Source: Candidatus Kapaibacterium sp.
Lineage (GTDB): Bacteria > Bacteroidota > Ignavibacteria > Kapaibacteriales > UBA2268
Direction of reading: 5' to 3'
NCBI GenBank assembly: GCA_026390695.1
Contig: JAPLFL010000104.1
Span: 22,509-86,508 of the forward strand
DNA length: 64,000 nt
In this document: positions 43,842 to 54,900 of the stretch, in pieces
How the letters are laid out: the number at the start of each line of letters is the position of its first letter
Position numbering within the stretch: position 1 is the first letter of the stretch
Notes under the pieces: generated by a model
What the model was told of the DNA's origin: nothing
Seen by the model: the letters and a program-made list of their open reading frames with translations, nothing else
Databases searched by the model: none
Made by a program: the position numbers and the translations under genes

Positions 43842-46800
43842 TTACCTTCCAGCAGTCAAATGTTTTGTTCTGCTTGATGCAATTGTCCTACTGCCTCTGT
43901 TTACAGTCGGTGCTTTTGTTTCAACAACAAACTGTGAGACCATATTACGTAATTCCTCTGTCAGACGGGTCAAATCATCTGCAGTTTTAGCCACATCCTG
44001 AATCTGACGTGCCGTTTCTCCAGCTACTTTTGAGATAGACAGAACATTATGAGAAATTTGCTCACTTGTTGCACTTTGCTCCTCACTTGCAGCTGCAATT
44101 TGATTGATTGAATCAAGAACCATGCGAGATGATTGTACAATTTCCTGAAGCGATTTACCGGCATTATCAGCGAGTTCGATACCACTTGAAACTTCTTCAT
44201 TACCATGATTCATAACTTTCACAGCCTGTTCTGTTTCATTCTGAATACCGGTTATCATTTTTGCAATTTGTTTTGTGGCTTCTGTAGTACGCTCGGCGAG
44301 TTTGCGTACTTCATCGGCAACAACAGCAAAACCGCGTCCCTGTTCACCTGCACGGGCTGCTTCAATAGCAGCATTCAAAGCAAGCAGATTAGTTTGGTCT
44401 GCAATATCATCAATGACGGAAATAATTTCACCAATTTGTTTACTTGATTGGCCGAGTTCCTGAATATTTTGAGCTGATTGCTTCACCACACTGGCAATAT
44501 CACGCATTTTCTGAACTGTTTTTTCAACAATTTTACCACCTTCATTGGCTATTTCACCATTCTTGGTTGCAACAATAGAGGTTTGGCTTGCATTATTAGA
44601 ATTCTCAGTTATCGTACGGCTCATTTCTTCGACTGCACCTGCAACTTCATCTGTCTGAGCGCTTTGCTCTGATGCTGAAGATGCCATTGTATCAGCAGTA
44701 GAAGAAAGTTGAGTAGCACCACTGGCTGTTGCTTCAACAATCTCGCCGACTTGTAAAATCAAAGCGGAAAGTGATTCGGCGAATGTATTAATATTTTCCT
44801 TCAAATTTGCTAAATCACCCTTGTAGGTTCCTTGCATACGTGCTGTCAGATCGCCGGTTGCCATAACTGCAAGAGTTTGCCCTGCATCGTTTATAGGTTC
44901 GATAACCGCATCCATGGTCTTGTTAATTCCATCAACAATAACTCTGAAATCTCCTTGATGACGACTTGCATCGGCACGAGTTTGTAATTTCCCATCCAAC
45001 GCTGCATTTACAAGCATACCTGAGTCAGATACCAGAAGATTTACAGCTTCAATTGCTTGGTTCAGGTTGTTTTTTAATTCATTAAAATCACCTTTGAATA
45101 CATCAGTGATCCTTGGTGGTATATCACCTTTAGCGATTCGATCAACATATTCAGCAGCTACATTGAGTGGGCCAATTACGTTATCAAGAGTTTTATTAAC
45201 ACCATCAACTATTCCTCGGAAATCCCCACTATGGCGGCTTGAATCCGCACGAGTATCAAGTTTCCCTTCTATCGCTGCACTTGCGAGCATTCCGGCATCG
45301 CTTACAAGTAAATTCACTGCATCAATACACTGATTAAGGTTATTCTTAATTTCATTGAAATCACCTTTATATTGATCTGTGATTTTCGGTGGAATGTCGC
45401 CCTTGGAGATTCTGTCCACATACTCCGCTGCCACGTTTAATGGGCCGATGACACTATCTAAAGTATTATTCACTCCCTCAACTATCGCTCGGAACTCCCC
45501 GTTATGGCGGCTGGCCTCAGCTCGTATATCAAGTTTTCCGTCAACTGCTGCTTTTGCTAACATTCCTGCATCCGAAACGAGTGCATTCACTGCATCAATA
45601 CATTGATTTAAATTATTTTTAATTTCATTAAAATCTCCTTTGTATTGATCCGTAATTTTCGGTGGAATATCGCCCTTGGCTATTCTATCGACATATTCGG
45701 CTGCAACGTTTAATGGCCCGATTACGTTATCAAGTGTTTTATTCACTCCATCGACTATGTTCCTGAACTCACCATTATGACGGTTTGTATCTGCGCGCGT
45801 ATCAAGTTTACCATCTATAGCGGCTTTAGCAAGCATTCCGGCATCAGAAACAAGTGAATTAATAGCATCAATACATTGGTTTAAATTATTTTTAATTTCA
45901 TTAAAATCTCCTTTATACTGATCTGTGATTTTTGGGGGAATATCGCCCTTGGCTATTCTATCGACATATTCGGCTGCAACGTTTAAAGGCCCGATTACAT
46001 TATCAAGAGTTTTATTTACTCCATCGACTATATTTCTGAAATCTCCGCTATGGCGACTGGCATCAGCCCGTGTATCAAGTTTACCGTCAACGGCTGCTTT
46101 AGCAAGCATTCCGGCATCGGATACAAGTAAATTAACTGCATCAATACACTGGTTCAGATTATTTTTTATTTCGTTAAAGTCACCTTTATAATCATCTTTG
46201 ATTCTTGGTGGAATATCACCTTTGGAGATTCTGTCCACATACTCTGCGGCAACGTTTAAAGGCCCGATAACATTATCCAGTGTTTTGTTCACTCCATCGA
46301 CAATGGCACGGAAATCACCATTGTGACGACCAGCGTCAGCTCTTATATCAAGTTTACCGTCAACAGCTGCTTTGGCAAGCATTCCTGCATCACTAACCAG
46401 TAATTTAATAGACTCAATGCATTGATTCAGGTTATTCTTTATTTCATTAAAATCACCTTTATACTCATCCCTAATTAGAGGAGGTACATCACCTTTCGAG
46501 ATTCTGTCAACATATTCGGCTGCAACGTTAAGTGGTCCGATAACTGCATCTAAAGTGCGATTAACGCCATTAACAATATTTTTATATTCACCCAGATGTT
46601 TTGTTGCATCAGCACGAGTATCGAGCTTTCCGGCAATAGCAGCATCGGACAAACGATTCATATCATTAACTAATCCTTGAATAGTTTTAACCATTGTGTC
46701 CATTTTAACGATTAAACTATTGGGCTTCTTTTTATTCAAGTCAATTTTCATAGAAAGGTCACCGTCAGCCACTTTACCTGTGATTTCCATTACGTAAATA

Positions 46801-47459
46801 GGATCTCCACCAAGTTGTCCCTGTATGTTGCGAGTAATGAAAAACCCAAGTCCAAAGGCAATTACAACTGCTAAAATGATAATTATCCACATAGTACGGA
46901 TATTGGCATTTGCTGTGGCTGAATTTTCTTCACTGCGGTCGGATGCATATTTAGCAGTCTTCTCAGATAAATCATCTAATGCAATTTTTGCCGGATCGGT
47001 AAAAACTCTTCCGCTCAGCAATGCTTCGAATGCTTCATCTCTTTTGTTATCAATAGCAAGTTCAAATACCTTCGGTGATAATTCAAAATATTTTTTAACA
47101 TTTTCAGCAAATATTTCTAAATCTCGTTTCTGGTCATCGTGTCTAATTCTTTCTTTAACTAAAGGTATATCTTTCTCAATGGTGTCAAATGCTCTTTTAT
47201 ATGCTTCTTTAGCTTTCTCTCTTTTCTCTTTTGTCGATTCAAAGATAACGTCACGCATTTTAACTCTCATCTCCTGGAAACTGACAGTTATATCAATTAA
47301 TATAGCTAAGGGTTTGGTGTTGTTTTCGTACATTATTGTATCGGAATCATCAGCCTGACGCAGCTCTGTCACTGATAGAATACCGAGTGCTGCTGTGATT
47401 ATACATACAATCATAAAGCTGGTTATTAACTTTACACTTAATTTCATGTTCTTGAACAT
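43842..47459 (-). CDS. Methyl-accepting chemotaxis protein with a long poly-HAMP array
   Basis: 1205 aa. TM1 is at about 10-30, a roughly 155-residue helical sensor (4HB-like) lies outside, and TM2 is at about 190-208. A long array of HAMP-like units follows from about 215 to 900. Six tandem 91-residue units (306-851) each start [15 protein letters not shown] and include [15 protein letters not shown] and GKLDTRAD. The cytoplasmic signalling hairpin follows, with the tip region [20 protein letters not shown] and [17 protein letters not shown]. There is no CheR/CheB-docking pentapeptide at the end (KHLTAGR). It is third in an operon with cheW and an outer-membrane-like gene. It signals to CheA through CheW; the ligand is unknown. 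Confidence 0.95.
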   Translation of the reverse strand: MFKNMKLSVKLITSFMIVCIITAALGILSVTELRQADDSDTIMYENNTKPLAILIDITVSFQEMRVKMRDVIFESTKEKREKAKEAYKRAFDTIEKDIPLVKERIRHDDQKRDLEIFAENVKKYFELSPKVFELAIDNKRDEAFEALLSGRVFTDPAKIALDDLSEKTAKYASDRSEENSATANANIRTMWIIIILAVVIAFGLGFFITRNIQGQLGGDPIYVMEITGKVADGDLSMKIDLNKKKPNSLIVKMDTMVKTIQGLVNDMNRLSDAAIAGKLDTRADATKHLGEYKNIVNGVNRTLDAVIGPLNVAAEYVDRISKGDVPPLIRDEYKGDFNEIKNNLNQCIESIKLLVSDAGMLAKAAVDGKLDIRADAGRHNGDFRAIVDGVNKTLDNVIGPLNVAAEYVDRISKGDIPPRIKDDYKGDFNEIKNNLNQCIDAVNLLVSDAGMLAKAAVDGKLDTRADASRHSGDFRNIVDGVNKTLDNVIGPLNVAAEYVDRIAKGDIPPKITDQYKGDFNEIKNNLNQCIDAINSLVSDAGMLAKAAIDGKLDTRADTNRHNGEFRNIVDGVNKTLDNVIGPLNVAAEYVDRIAKGDIPPKITDQYKGDFNEIKNNLNQCIDAVNALVSDAGMLAKAAVDGKLDIRAEASRHNGEFRAIVEGVNNTLDSVIGPLNVAAEYVDRISKGDIPPKITDQYKGDFNEIKNNLNQCIDAVNLLVSDAGMLASAAIEGKLDTRADSSRHSGDFRGIVDGVNKTLDNVIGPLNVAAEYVDRIAKGDIPPRITDVFKGDFNELKNNLNQAIEAVNLLVSDSGMLVNAALDGKLQTRADASRHQGDFRVIVDGINKTMDAVIEPINDAGQTLAVMATGDLTARMQGTYKGDLANLKENINTFAESLSALILQVGEIVEATASGATQLSSTADTMASSASEQSAQTDEVAGAVEEMSRTITENSNNASQTSIVATKNGEIANEGGKIVEKTVQKMRDIASVVKQSAQNIQELGQSSKQIGEIISVIDDIADQTNLLALNAAIEAARAGEQGRGFAVVADEVRKLAERTTEATKQIAKMITGIQNETEQAVKVMNHGNEEVSSGIELADNAGKSLQEIVQSSRMVLDSINQIAAASEEQSATSEQISHNVLSISKVAGETARQIQDVAKTADDLTRLTEELRNMVSQFVVETKAPTVNRGSRTIASSRTKHLTAGR
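44907..46544 (-). repeat. Six in-frame 273-bp tandem repeats within the chemoreceptor gene
   Basis: Six units of exactly 273 bp (91 codons) with no spacer encode receptor residues 306-851. The middle units are nearly identical at the protein level and still very similar in DNA, so the array is open to recombination. The last unit is the most diverged (NQAIE in place of NQCID). Confidence 0.9.
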
Positions 47460-47507
47460 TTTGTTCTCCTGTTAAAAATGAAGATTGTTATTTAGTAATT
47501 ATTTATT

Positions 47508-48386
47508 TTAATATGGAAATTCAACTGAGAAATAAGCTAATGCGCCAATATAACCGGAGTTACTATTAGATAAATATCTAAAAGGGATTCCTATTCCCGG
47601 AACAATCTGTGCAGTCCATAGATTGAAAGCAAATCTTACACCAGGGACTAATATCGTTTCATTGATATAAGTGTTGTCAGTGCGGTTCTGCGGCAAATTA
47701 TTGAAGTTCTCGATGACCTCAAATATAAAATTTACATAACCTGTTGCGATAATATTCAGCCCTACACCAGTGTTGAAGTTATAGACAGATTTACTAAAAA
47801 TATTTTTTGAGTTATCAAATATAGATTCGTCTCTGAAGCTTGCATTGTTTAAATATGTAAATCCAAGATTGGCATGAATCTGTATTAGCTCTGATATTCG
47901 TTTCGTTGCAGGAACATTTATTTGTAATCCCAAATTACCGGTAAATAAGTCAGGGTCTTTTTTTCCAGTTGGCATGATAATTGAAAATCTTGGTGCACAT
48001 AATGCCCAATCATCTTTATATGTAAGCTGATAACGATAGTTTAGGGAAATATCTCCTATTCCTTTTAAACCGTTAACTTGCTCATAAGGAACGGTAAAGC
48101 TGAACTGGTGCGGTATTCCGCCTACTGGCCATTCCTGATTGAAAGAATAATAAAGTAAGCTGCAAGGCTTTTTGTAAAAAGTAGCATATTGAATATTATG
48201 CACTACTCTTTCTTCCTGATTGAATGCCTCTTCAATTAAAAAAGAGTTATCTTCTATAGCTTTAGAAAATTGATTGAATGAGCTAACTTGCGTTCCGGTA
48301 GCCTCACACTGTGTTTTATTACAAATAATAATTATTAATAAAAAAATTATTAATGTTAATAACGAAAATTTAGAATTTCTTAGCAT
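47508..48386 (-). CDS. Outer-membrane-like protein (MetA-pathway/phenol transporter-like family)
   Basis: 292 aa. A signal peptide (about 1-28) is followed by a beta-rich body. EEAFNQEERVVHNIQYATFY, GIGDISLNYRYQLTYKDDW and FSIIMPTGKK resemble the Phenol_MetA_deg outer-membrane family. The protein ends in alternating aromatic strands (ALAYFSVEFPY). It lies between cheW (14 nt upstream) and the chemoreceptor (48 nt downstream) on one strand, so all three are probably co-transcribed. A role in delivering the signal molecule to the receptor is an inference from position only. Confidence 0.75.
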   Translation of the reverse strand: MLRNSKFSLLTLIIFLLIIIICNKTQCEATGTQVSSFNQFSKAIEDNSFLIEEAFNQEERVVHNIQYATFYKKPCSLLYYSFNQEWPVGGIPHQFSFTVPYEQVNGLKGIGDISLNYRYQLTYKDDWALCAPRFSIIMPTGKKDPDLFTGNLGLQINVPATKRISELIQIHANLGFTYLNNASFRDESIFDNSKNIFSKSVYNFNTGVGLNIIATGYVNFIFEVIENFNNLPQNRTDNTYINETILVPGVRFAFNLWTAQIVPGIGIPFRYLSNSNSGYIGALAYFSVEFPY

Positions 48387-48400
48387 TTTACTTGCCTCTT

Positions 48401-48889
48401 TTAATTGACAGACATGTTAAGTAGTTCTTCTTTTTCTTTGTGAGTCAATATTTTTTCTATATCCAATAGTATTAGTAATCTGTCACTTAGCTTCCCAACA
48501 GCAGTAATAAATTCCGAATCTACGGATGAAACCATGTGTGGTGGCTCCTCAGTCAGATTTTTATTTATTCTCAGTACTTCGTGTACGTTATCCACAATAA
48601 AACCTATAACTTTGTGCATGATTTCGACTACAATAAAGCGTGTATCTTTATCATACTCCTTTCTTGGTAGCCCAAGCCTTTTTCTCAGGTCAATAATCGG
48701 AATTACCGTCCCACGCAAATTAATTATTCCCTCCACATAATCTGGTGAATTAGGGATTTTTGTAACTTCAACCATACGGTTAATACCTTGGATATTTAAA
48801 ATATCAACCGCATATTCCTCTTCCCCAATGTGAAAGCTGACTAATTGTAGTTCTTCGCTTAAAGAACCGGTTTTAACTTCACTTGCCAT
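48401..48889 (-). CDS. cheW: Chemotaxis coupling protein CheW
   Basis: 162 aa. CheW links chemoreceptors to the CheA kinase. Both SH3-like halves are visible: LVSFHIGEEEYAVDILNIQG, PNSPDYVEGIINLRGTVIPI, DLRKRLGL, and later GFIVDNVHEVLRI and LILLDIEKIL. AGAGGA precedes the ATG by 7 nt. It is first in the cheW/OMP/MCP unit. No cheA, cheY, cheR or cheB is nearby, so this operon feeds a pathway encoded elsewhere. Confidence 0.96.
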   Translation of the reverse strand: MASEVKTGSLSEELQLVSFHIGEEEYAVDILNIQGINRMVEVTKIPNSPDYVEGIINLRGTVIPIIDLRKRLGLPRKEYDKDTRFIVVEIMHKVIGFIVDNVHEVLRINKNLTEEPPHMVSSVDSEFITAVGKLSDRLLILLDIEKILTHKEKEELLNMSVN

Positions 48890-49261
48890 GTTTTTTCCTC
48901 TAATTATTAAAAGATTTTAGTTATCTATAGAATACATTATTCCTTTATTTATATAATAAACATTTCGAGATTGATTCAATTTTTAAGTATTTCTACTTAT
49001 GTTTTATTTACAATTTTGTTTTTTTGATTTAAAATTCTTTTATTTCATTTGCAATTATATTAGTAATTATCCGAAAACAATTTACTAAATTAAATTTTCC
49101 AAAACCAATTAATTTATTTTAATTAAAAAATTTAGTCCTAATTATGAAAGTATATTAATATAATTGTGATTTTTATCGATATTTATAGAGTTTATAAAAT
49201 TAAACTAATCATAAAATTTAATGTTGATAAAATAATTTCTTTTCTTATTCGTGATAGATTT
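48890..49261. other. AT-rich divergent intergenic region
   Basis: 372 bases between cheW (minus) and the metal-efflux operon (plus), very AT-rich with long T and A runs. It must contain both promoters. I see near-matches to TAnnTTTG (such as TTCATTTG) but none I would stake on, and no clear metal-regulator palindrome. Confidence 0.4.
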
Positions 49262-49657
49262 ATGAGATTTTTGGAAATTCATAAGAGAAAAAAACACTGG
49301 CTTTATTATCTGTTGATAGTACTGTTGAGCTATGTTTATTTATTTGATGCTGCTAATATTGACGATATTATTCTAAATGATTTTGTTGTTCATAGCGATG
49401 AATTATTAGATGATGGTACCTTTGTATCACAGCCACTGGAGAAGTATTCCGGCTTCAATTCTCAAATAAAAAAATCCTGTGATCGGATTACAACAGTCCA
49501 TCAAACAATCTATGACCAAGATAGTCCATCAATTAAACAAGAGCAGTATCGGAATGCCAAAATTGTTTTTTTTCCTGTTTTGACTCAAACTCCAAAGTAT
49601 TTCAATCAGACCAGATTTCATTCTTTATATCTACTTAATTGTACACTGCTGATTTAA
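49262..49657 (+). CDS. Small signal-anchored hypothetical protein before the efflux operon
   Basis: 131 aa from the ATG at 49262; the frame is open from 49166, but the leader there is low-complexity. A basic start (MRFLEIHKRKKHW) is followed by one hydrophobic segment (about 13-30) and a roughly 100-residue soluble part. That part has two Cys and several His (VVHSDELLDD, KKSCDRITTVHQTIYDQD, RFHSLYLLNCTLLI). I recognise no family. It is 46 nt upstream of the TolC-type gene on the same strand. It may be an accessory, or a metal-binding periplasmic peptide, of the efflux system. Confidence 0.55.
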   Translation: MRFLEIHKRKKHWLYYLLIVLLSYVYLFDAANIDDIILNDFVVHSDELLDDGTFVSQPLEKYSGFNSQIKKSCDRITTVHQTIYDQDSPSIKQEQYRNAKIVFFPVLTQTPKYFNQTRFHSLYLLNCTLLI

Positions 49658-49703
49658 CCTAAAATAAATTAAAGATTTTTTTTAACAATTTTTAGGATAT
49701 ATT

Positions 49704-50945
49704 ATGTATAAAAATTTATTTTTGTGCTTGTTGTTTATTATATCATTGATTTTTAATATATTTAACGTCAATGCTAAACCTCTTGGAATAAATGATGTTT
49801 TAAATGAAGCTCTGAAAAATCACCCTGATATTCAAATTAGTAGCAAGAATATTAAAATAGCAGAATCAGAGCTTTTAACGGCTGGATTGAGACCTAATCC
49901 TAATGCCAATTTTGTTCTTGATATGCTTCCTGTAGGTGGAGAAAAATATAATCCATTCCACCGCTATTATGGCGCTTCTTTGAATATCCCACTTGATATT
50001 AATAATCATTTGGATTATAAAGTTGAAATGTCTAAGTTATTAGTACAAGCTGCTCAGTATCAACATCTTGACATTTTAAGGCAGTTCAAACTTAGAGTTC
50101 GTCTTGCTTTTGTTACAACCTTAGCGTTAAGAGATAAGATAGAGCTTGGTAATGATAATTATAAGCGATTGAATGAATTCAATGAATTAAGTAAAATCAG
50201 ACTAAAAAATAACGATATTCCCGAAGTTGATCTGGTTCGTGCAGAGTTTATTCGTGATAAGTATAAAAGCGAACTTGAAGCATCTGCTCTTGCTTACAAG
50301 GAAAGTTTAGTCGATTTGCAATATTTAATGGGGCGTCAGCAATTAAGAGATACTCTTGAACTCGAATCTGACATTGAAAATATTGAAGCACCAGATTCAA
50401 ACAGTGAGGATATGGCTTTCAATATTGCCATAAAAGCCCGTCCGGATATAAAATGGCTAATTGAACAGAATGAATCTGAAAAAGCTAATCTTAAATTGCA
50501 GCAATCATACTCTAAGCCTGATTATGCAATTCAAGGAGACTTTTCGTCGCAGCAATTAAGTTATTTCTGGGGTCTTTCTCTAAATATTTCACTACCCTTA
50601 TTCAATCAGAATCAGGGAGAAATTCAGAAGAGTCAAGTCCAGATTCAAATAAATGATTTAGTGATGCAATCAATGCAACTTTCACTTGCTAAGGAGATCC
50701 ATAATGCCAGAGAGAATATGATTATCAATTATAGGATTGTGAAAGATCATATTGATAAATTAATTCCTCAATCCAAAGAAATTTTAAAAACTGTCGAGTA
50801 CTCATACAAAACAGGTGCAACTACTTTCATCGATTATATGGAAGCTCAGCGTGGTTTTAACGAAACAATGATTAATTATATTGATGATTTATTTAAATAT
50901 CATCTAAGTAAAAATTTATTTCTATCAGCAATAGGAAAGGATTAA
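49704..50945 (+). CDS. TolC-family outer-membrane channel of a metal efflux system (CzcC-like)
   Basis: 413 aa. A signal peptide covers about 1-24. Two outer-membrane efflux repeats follow, with long helices (GINDVLNEALKNHPDIQISS, and the repeat from about 215). The conserved AGLRPNPNANF and the late SYKTGATTFIDYMEAQRGFN mark the CzcC/CusC branch. It forms the outer duct for the RND pump encoded by the two following genes. It ends 1 nt before the adaptor gene starts, so translation is tightly coupled. Confidence 0.92.
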   Translation: MYKNLFLCLLFIISLIFNIFNVNAKPLGINDVLNEALKNHPDIQISSKNIKIAESELLTAGLRPNPNANFVLDMLPVGGEKYNPFHRYYGASLNIPLDINNHLDYKVEMSKLLVQAAQYQHLDILRQFKLRVRLAFVTTLALRDKIELGNDNYKRLNEFNELSKIRLKNNDIPEVDLVRAEFIRDKYKSELEASALAYKESLVDLQYLMGRQQLRDTLELESDIENIEAPDSNSEDMAFNIAIKARPDIKWLIEQNESEKANLKLQQSYSKPDYAIQGDFSSQQLSYFWGLSLNISLPLFNQNQGEIQKSQVQIQINDLVMQSMQLSLAKEIHNARENMIINYRIVKDHIDKLIPQSKEILKTVEYSYKTGATTFIDYMEAQRGFNETMINYIDDLFKYHLSKNLFLSAIGKD

Positions 50946-50946
50946 A

Positions 50947-51909
50947 ATGAAAAAAACAACAATAATAATTTTTATCGCATTAATTGCAGTGATAACTGCA
51001 TGTAATAAATCAAACAAACAAACTCATACCGAACCAGAACAAAATATCAGCCCTGAAATACAGAATAATGGTGAAATTATTAAAATAAAGTCCGGTTCAA
51101 CCGATCAGATTCAATCAATGAAAATCAGCCAAGGCAATATTTCAAGTGAAATAAAAGCACCATGCAAAATTGTAATAGCAGCAATGTCTTCAAATGAAGT
51201 CAATTCATATTTGTACGATTCAAATGAGCTTTCAGATATTATTGCTGAACGACTTAAAACGAAGAATTTAATTGATAAAAACACACATTTGGTCGAACGT
51301 TTGAAAGACTTAACCGAGCACCACGCATCGCCGGTCAAAGACTTGATTGATGCCGAAACTGAATTAATGCAACTTAAAACTACATTATTATCTTTAGAGA
51401 ATAAATTAATTGTAATGGGACTAAACCCTAAAACCGCCTTGAATCTTCAAAGCGGAAAGGTCTTAGTATTAGCCGATGTCCCGGAACTTCAGATTGGGAA
51501 ATTGCGTCAAGGTGTTTCTGTTAAAATTACCTTCAATTCTTTCCCCGGAGAAGTTTTTGTTAATAGTGTTTTAGCATTGGGCAATGTAGTTGATCCATTA
51601 ACCAGAACCGTTAAAGTGCAGGTAAGTATTGATAACAAGAATGGAAGGCTTGTTCCGGGATTATACGGACAAATGGTTCTTGATGTTAATGATAATTCAT
51701 CGAGTATAGTACCCGTAAATTCGATTTTTACAGCAAAAGGCAAATCATTTCTCTTTGTCGAAAAAAATCCAGGAGAATATCACCGAAGAGAAATTTTAAT
51801 TGGATCACAGAATAATGAATGGGTGCAAGTTTTAAAAGGAATTGAAAAAGAAGAGCAAGTTGTTACCAAAGGCGTGATGTTGCTCAAATCATTAAGTTTC
51901 GGATATTAA
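50947..51909 (+). CDS. RND efflux periplasmic adaptor (CzcB-like), short lipoprotein
   Basis: 320 aa, shorter than usual CzcB/CusB (about 400). A lipoprotein signal ends at VITACNKSNK. A helical hairpin covers about 95-150. The barrel and membrane-proximal domains follow (LADVPELQIGKLRQGVSVKI, NVVDPLTRTVKVQVSIDNKN, GRLVPGLYGQMVLDV). The N-terminal metal-binding Met/His-rich segment of CusB is absent. It connects the inner-membrane pump to the TolC-type channel. It starts 1 nt after the channel gene and ends 14 nt before the pump gene. Confidence 0.92.
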   Translation: MKKTTIIIFIALIAVITACNKSNKQTHTEPEQNISPEIQNNGEIIKIKSGSTDQIQSMKISQGNISSEIKAPCKIVIAAMSSNEVNSYLYDSNELSDIIAERLKTKNLIDKNTHLVERLKDLTEHHASPVKDLIDAETELMQLKTTLLSLENKLIVMGLNPKTALNLQSGKVLVLADVPELQIGKLRQGVSVKITFNSFPGEVFVNSVLALGNVVDPLTRTVKVQVSIDNKNGRLVPGLYGQMVLDVNDNSSSIVPVNSIFTAKGKSFLFVEKNPGEYHRREILIGSQNNEWVQVLKGIEKEEQVVTKGVMLLKSLSFGY

Positions 51910-51923
51910 GGGAGAACCAAATA

Positions 51924-54900
51924 ATGATAAATCAATTCGTAAAATTTTCATTACAACAGCGAGCATTAATCATTTCATTGGCTGTGGTACTTATTGTAGC
52001 TGGTTTTTGGGCTTATTCTCAATTAAAAGTTGAGGCATATCCCGATGTTTCAGATACAAATATTGTAGTAATCACAAAATTCAATGGACGTGCTGCCGAA
52101 GAAGTTGAACAGCAAATCACCCTGCCACTTGAACGTGCCTTAAATGCCATGCCACATGTAATTATCAAGCGTTCCAAATCAATTTTCGGCTTGTCTGTTA
52201 TTACAATTACATTTGATGATAAAGTAGATGAGTATTTTGCTTCTCAATTAGTTTTCCAAAAGTTAAAAGAAGCAGAACTACCGCCGGATGTCGATCCTCA
52301 AATAGGGCCTGTTCCAAATCCGGTTGGAGAAATATTCAGATATGTACTCACTGCTCCACCTAATATTTCATCAATGGAATTGCGGACAGCACAGGATTGG
52401 ATTGTAATTCCAAAAATGTTGCAAGCCCAGGGCGTGGCTGATGTAGTCACCTTCGGTGGTTTGGTAAAGCAATATCACGTTATTATTAATCCTCAGAAAT
52501 TACAGGATTATGGGCTTACAATCAGCAATTTGATTGATAAAATACATGACAATAATATCAATACCGGTGGAAATATCTTGGAACGTGGCTCTCAGGCTAT
52601 TGCAATACGCGGAATTGGAGCAGTTAAATCAAAGAGTGAAATCGAAAATATTGTTCTAATGTCCCGCAAAGGTGTTCCAGTATTGCTAAGAGATGTTGCC
52701 GCAGTTGATATTGGAGCAATGCCACCATCCGGTGTGTTAGGATATACAATACCAGATGAAAAGACTGATAATCCTAATGCAGTTCAAGGTTTGGTACTTA
52801 TGCGCAAACGCGAAAATCCATCGGATGTACTGATAAATATTAAAAAACAAATAGAAGAGATTAACAAAATTCTTCCAAATAATATTAAAATAAAACCAAT
52901 TTTAGACAGACAGGAATTAGTCAATAATACAGTTGCAACAGTTTCCAGAACATTGATGGAAGGAGTAATAATCGTTGTTATTGTGCTATTCTTCTTCCTT
53001 GGTAATGTGAGGATAGCACTTATAAGTTCAATATGTATCCCATTATCTTTATTGTTTGCATTTATTCTGATGTATTTCTCAAATATACCTGCAAACCTGC
53101 TGTCATTAGGAGCCATTGATTTTGGAATCATCGTCGATGGGGCTGTTATCATGGTCGAAAATATAATGTATAAATTAAAACATAGAGATGAATATCCGCA
53201 GTACGAGGGACACACAAACTTGTATGTTATACGAGATGCAGCCCATGAAGTTGAGAAGCAGATATTCTTCTCCGTTGCAATTATCATATTGGCATACATT
53301 CCACTATTCTCATTGCAGAGAGTTGAAGGTAAATTATTCTCACCAATGGCTTTCACACTTTCTTTTGCTATTTTAGGTTCACTGATCCTATCACTAAGTG
53401 TTATCCCTGTGATAATATCTTTTGTGTTTAAAGGAAAAATCAATGAATGGGAAAATCCGATAGCCAAACTAATCAATAAAATCTATTTTAAAATAATTCC
53501 GAAAGTTTACGATTATCGTATTGGATTTGTTGTCTTAGCTGCAATCATTATTGGTATAGCTTTCTATTCAACTAAGTATATGGGAACAGAATTTTTGCCT
53601 GAACTTGATGAAGGATCATTCAATATCCGCACCCAGCTTGCAACCGGAATGAATCTTCAAACTTCTACCGAAATCGCTAATTCGATAAGAAAAGACTTAT
53701 CTGAATTTCCTGAAATAAACTGTATTGTTTCTCAAACGGGTAGAAACGAAGATGGTACCGATCCTTATGGCCCGAATCGTATAGAAACACTGATCACATT
53801 GAAGGATTACAATTCTTGGAAAAGTGGGAAAAGTAAAAATCAATTAGCAGAAGAGATTCAGAAGAAACTCGAAATTAAATATCCCGGTGCTGTTTTCACC
53901 TTTTCACAGCCTATAATTGATAACGTAAGTGAAGCCGTAACAGGCTCAGTTGCAGATTTAGCAGTAATTGTCACAGGGCCGGATTTAGATAAACTACGTT
54001 CCATCTGTGATTCTATTGCCGATGTCATTCGTCCGATCACTGGTGCTTCTGAAACATCTATTGAACAGGAAGGGCCTCAGTCGCAGCTAATAATTAAAGT
54101 TGACAGGGATAAATCTGCCCGTTACGGTGTTCCCGTTGTTGATGTCCAGTCGTTAGTGGAAGCGGCACTTGGTGGTAAAGAAGTCAGTAATTCTTATGAA
54201 GAAGAGAAAAAATTTGCGATTGTAGTACGATATCCTCTTGAAATGCGCTCTACAGTTGATGATATAGGTAATTTGATAATCACAAATTCCAACGGCGAAA
54301 AGATCCCACTTAGTTCCCTTGCCCAAATCGAATATCAGGACGGCGCAACTTTAATTGCCAGACAAAATGGCTCAAGGCTTGTTTCAGTACGATCGGAAAT
54401 TGTTGGTCGCGATCAGGGAGGCTTTGTAGCTGAGGCACGTGAGAAAGTGGAAGAAAAAATAAAACTTCCATCAGGATACAAAATAACCTGGGGTGGTCAA
54501 TTTGAGAATTTATCCCGTGCCAGTGCAAGATTAGCAATAGTTATCCCTATTACAGTTGTAATAATTTCGATTCTATTATTTGTTCTGTTCAAAAAAGTAA
54601 AATATACATTAATCGTTCTTACCAACGTTTTATTTGGCTTGGTAGGCGGTATAGCAGCCCTATTGATAAGAGGAATGCACTTCAATGTATCTGCGGGAGT
54701 CGGATTTATCTCACTATTTGGAGTCAGCGTGATGAGTGGCGTACTCTTAGTTTCAAAGATTAATCAATTGCGCTTCCAGTATGGGTATGAGTTCAGGCAA
54801 GCTGTTTTAGAAGGTGCAAAAATGCAGCTCAGACCAATTATGATGATGATGACTGTTGCCATGCTTGGATTAATACCAGCTGCAAAGGCAATCGGAATTG

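Noticed and set aside
44907..46544. Regular repeats that could be taken for a CRISPR array or satellite DNA
   Set aside because: The period is 273 bp with no spacers, and the repeats are in frame within an intact chemoreceptor.
46825..47358. 177-codon open frame antisense to the chemoreceptor start
   Set aside because: It is a shadow of the membrane and sensor part of the receptor, with low-complexity Ser/Leu composition.
52784..53476. 230-codon open frame antisense to czcA
   Set aside because: czcA is a full, conserved RND pump in this region; the antisense frame has no family features and no start signal.
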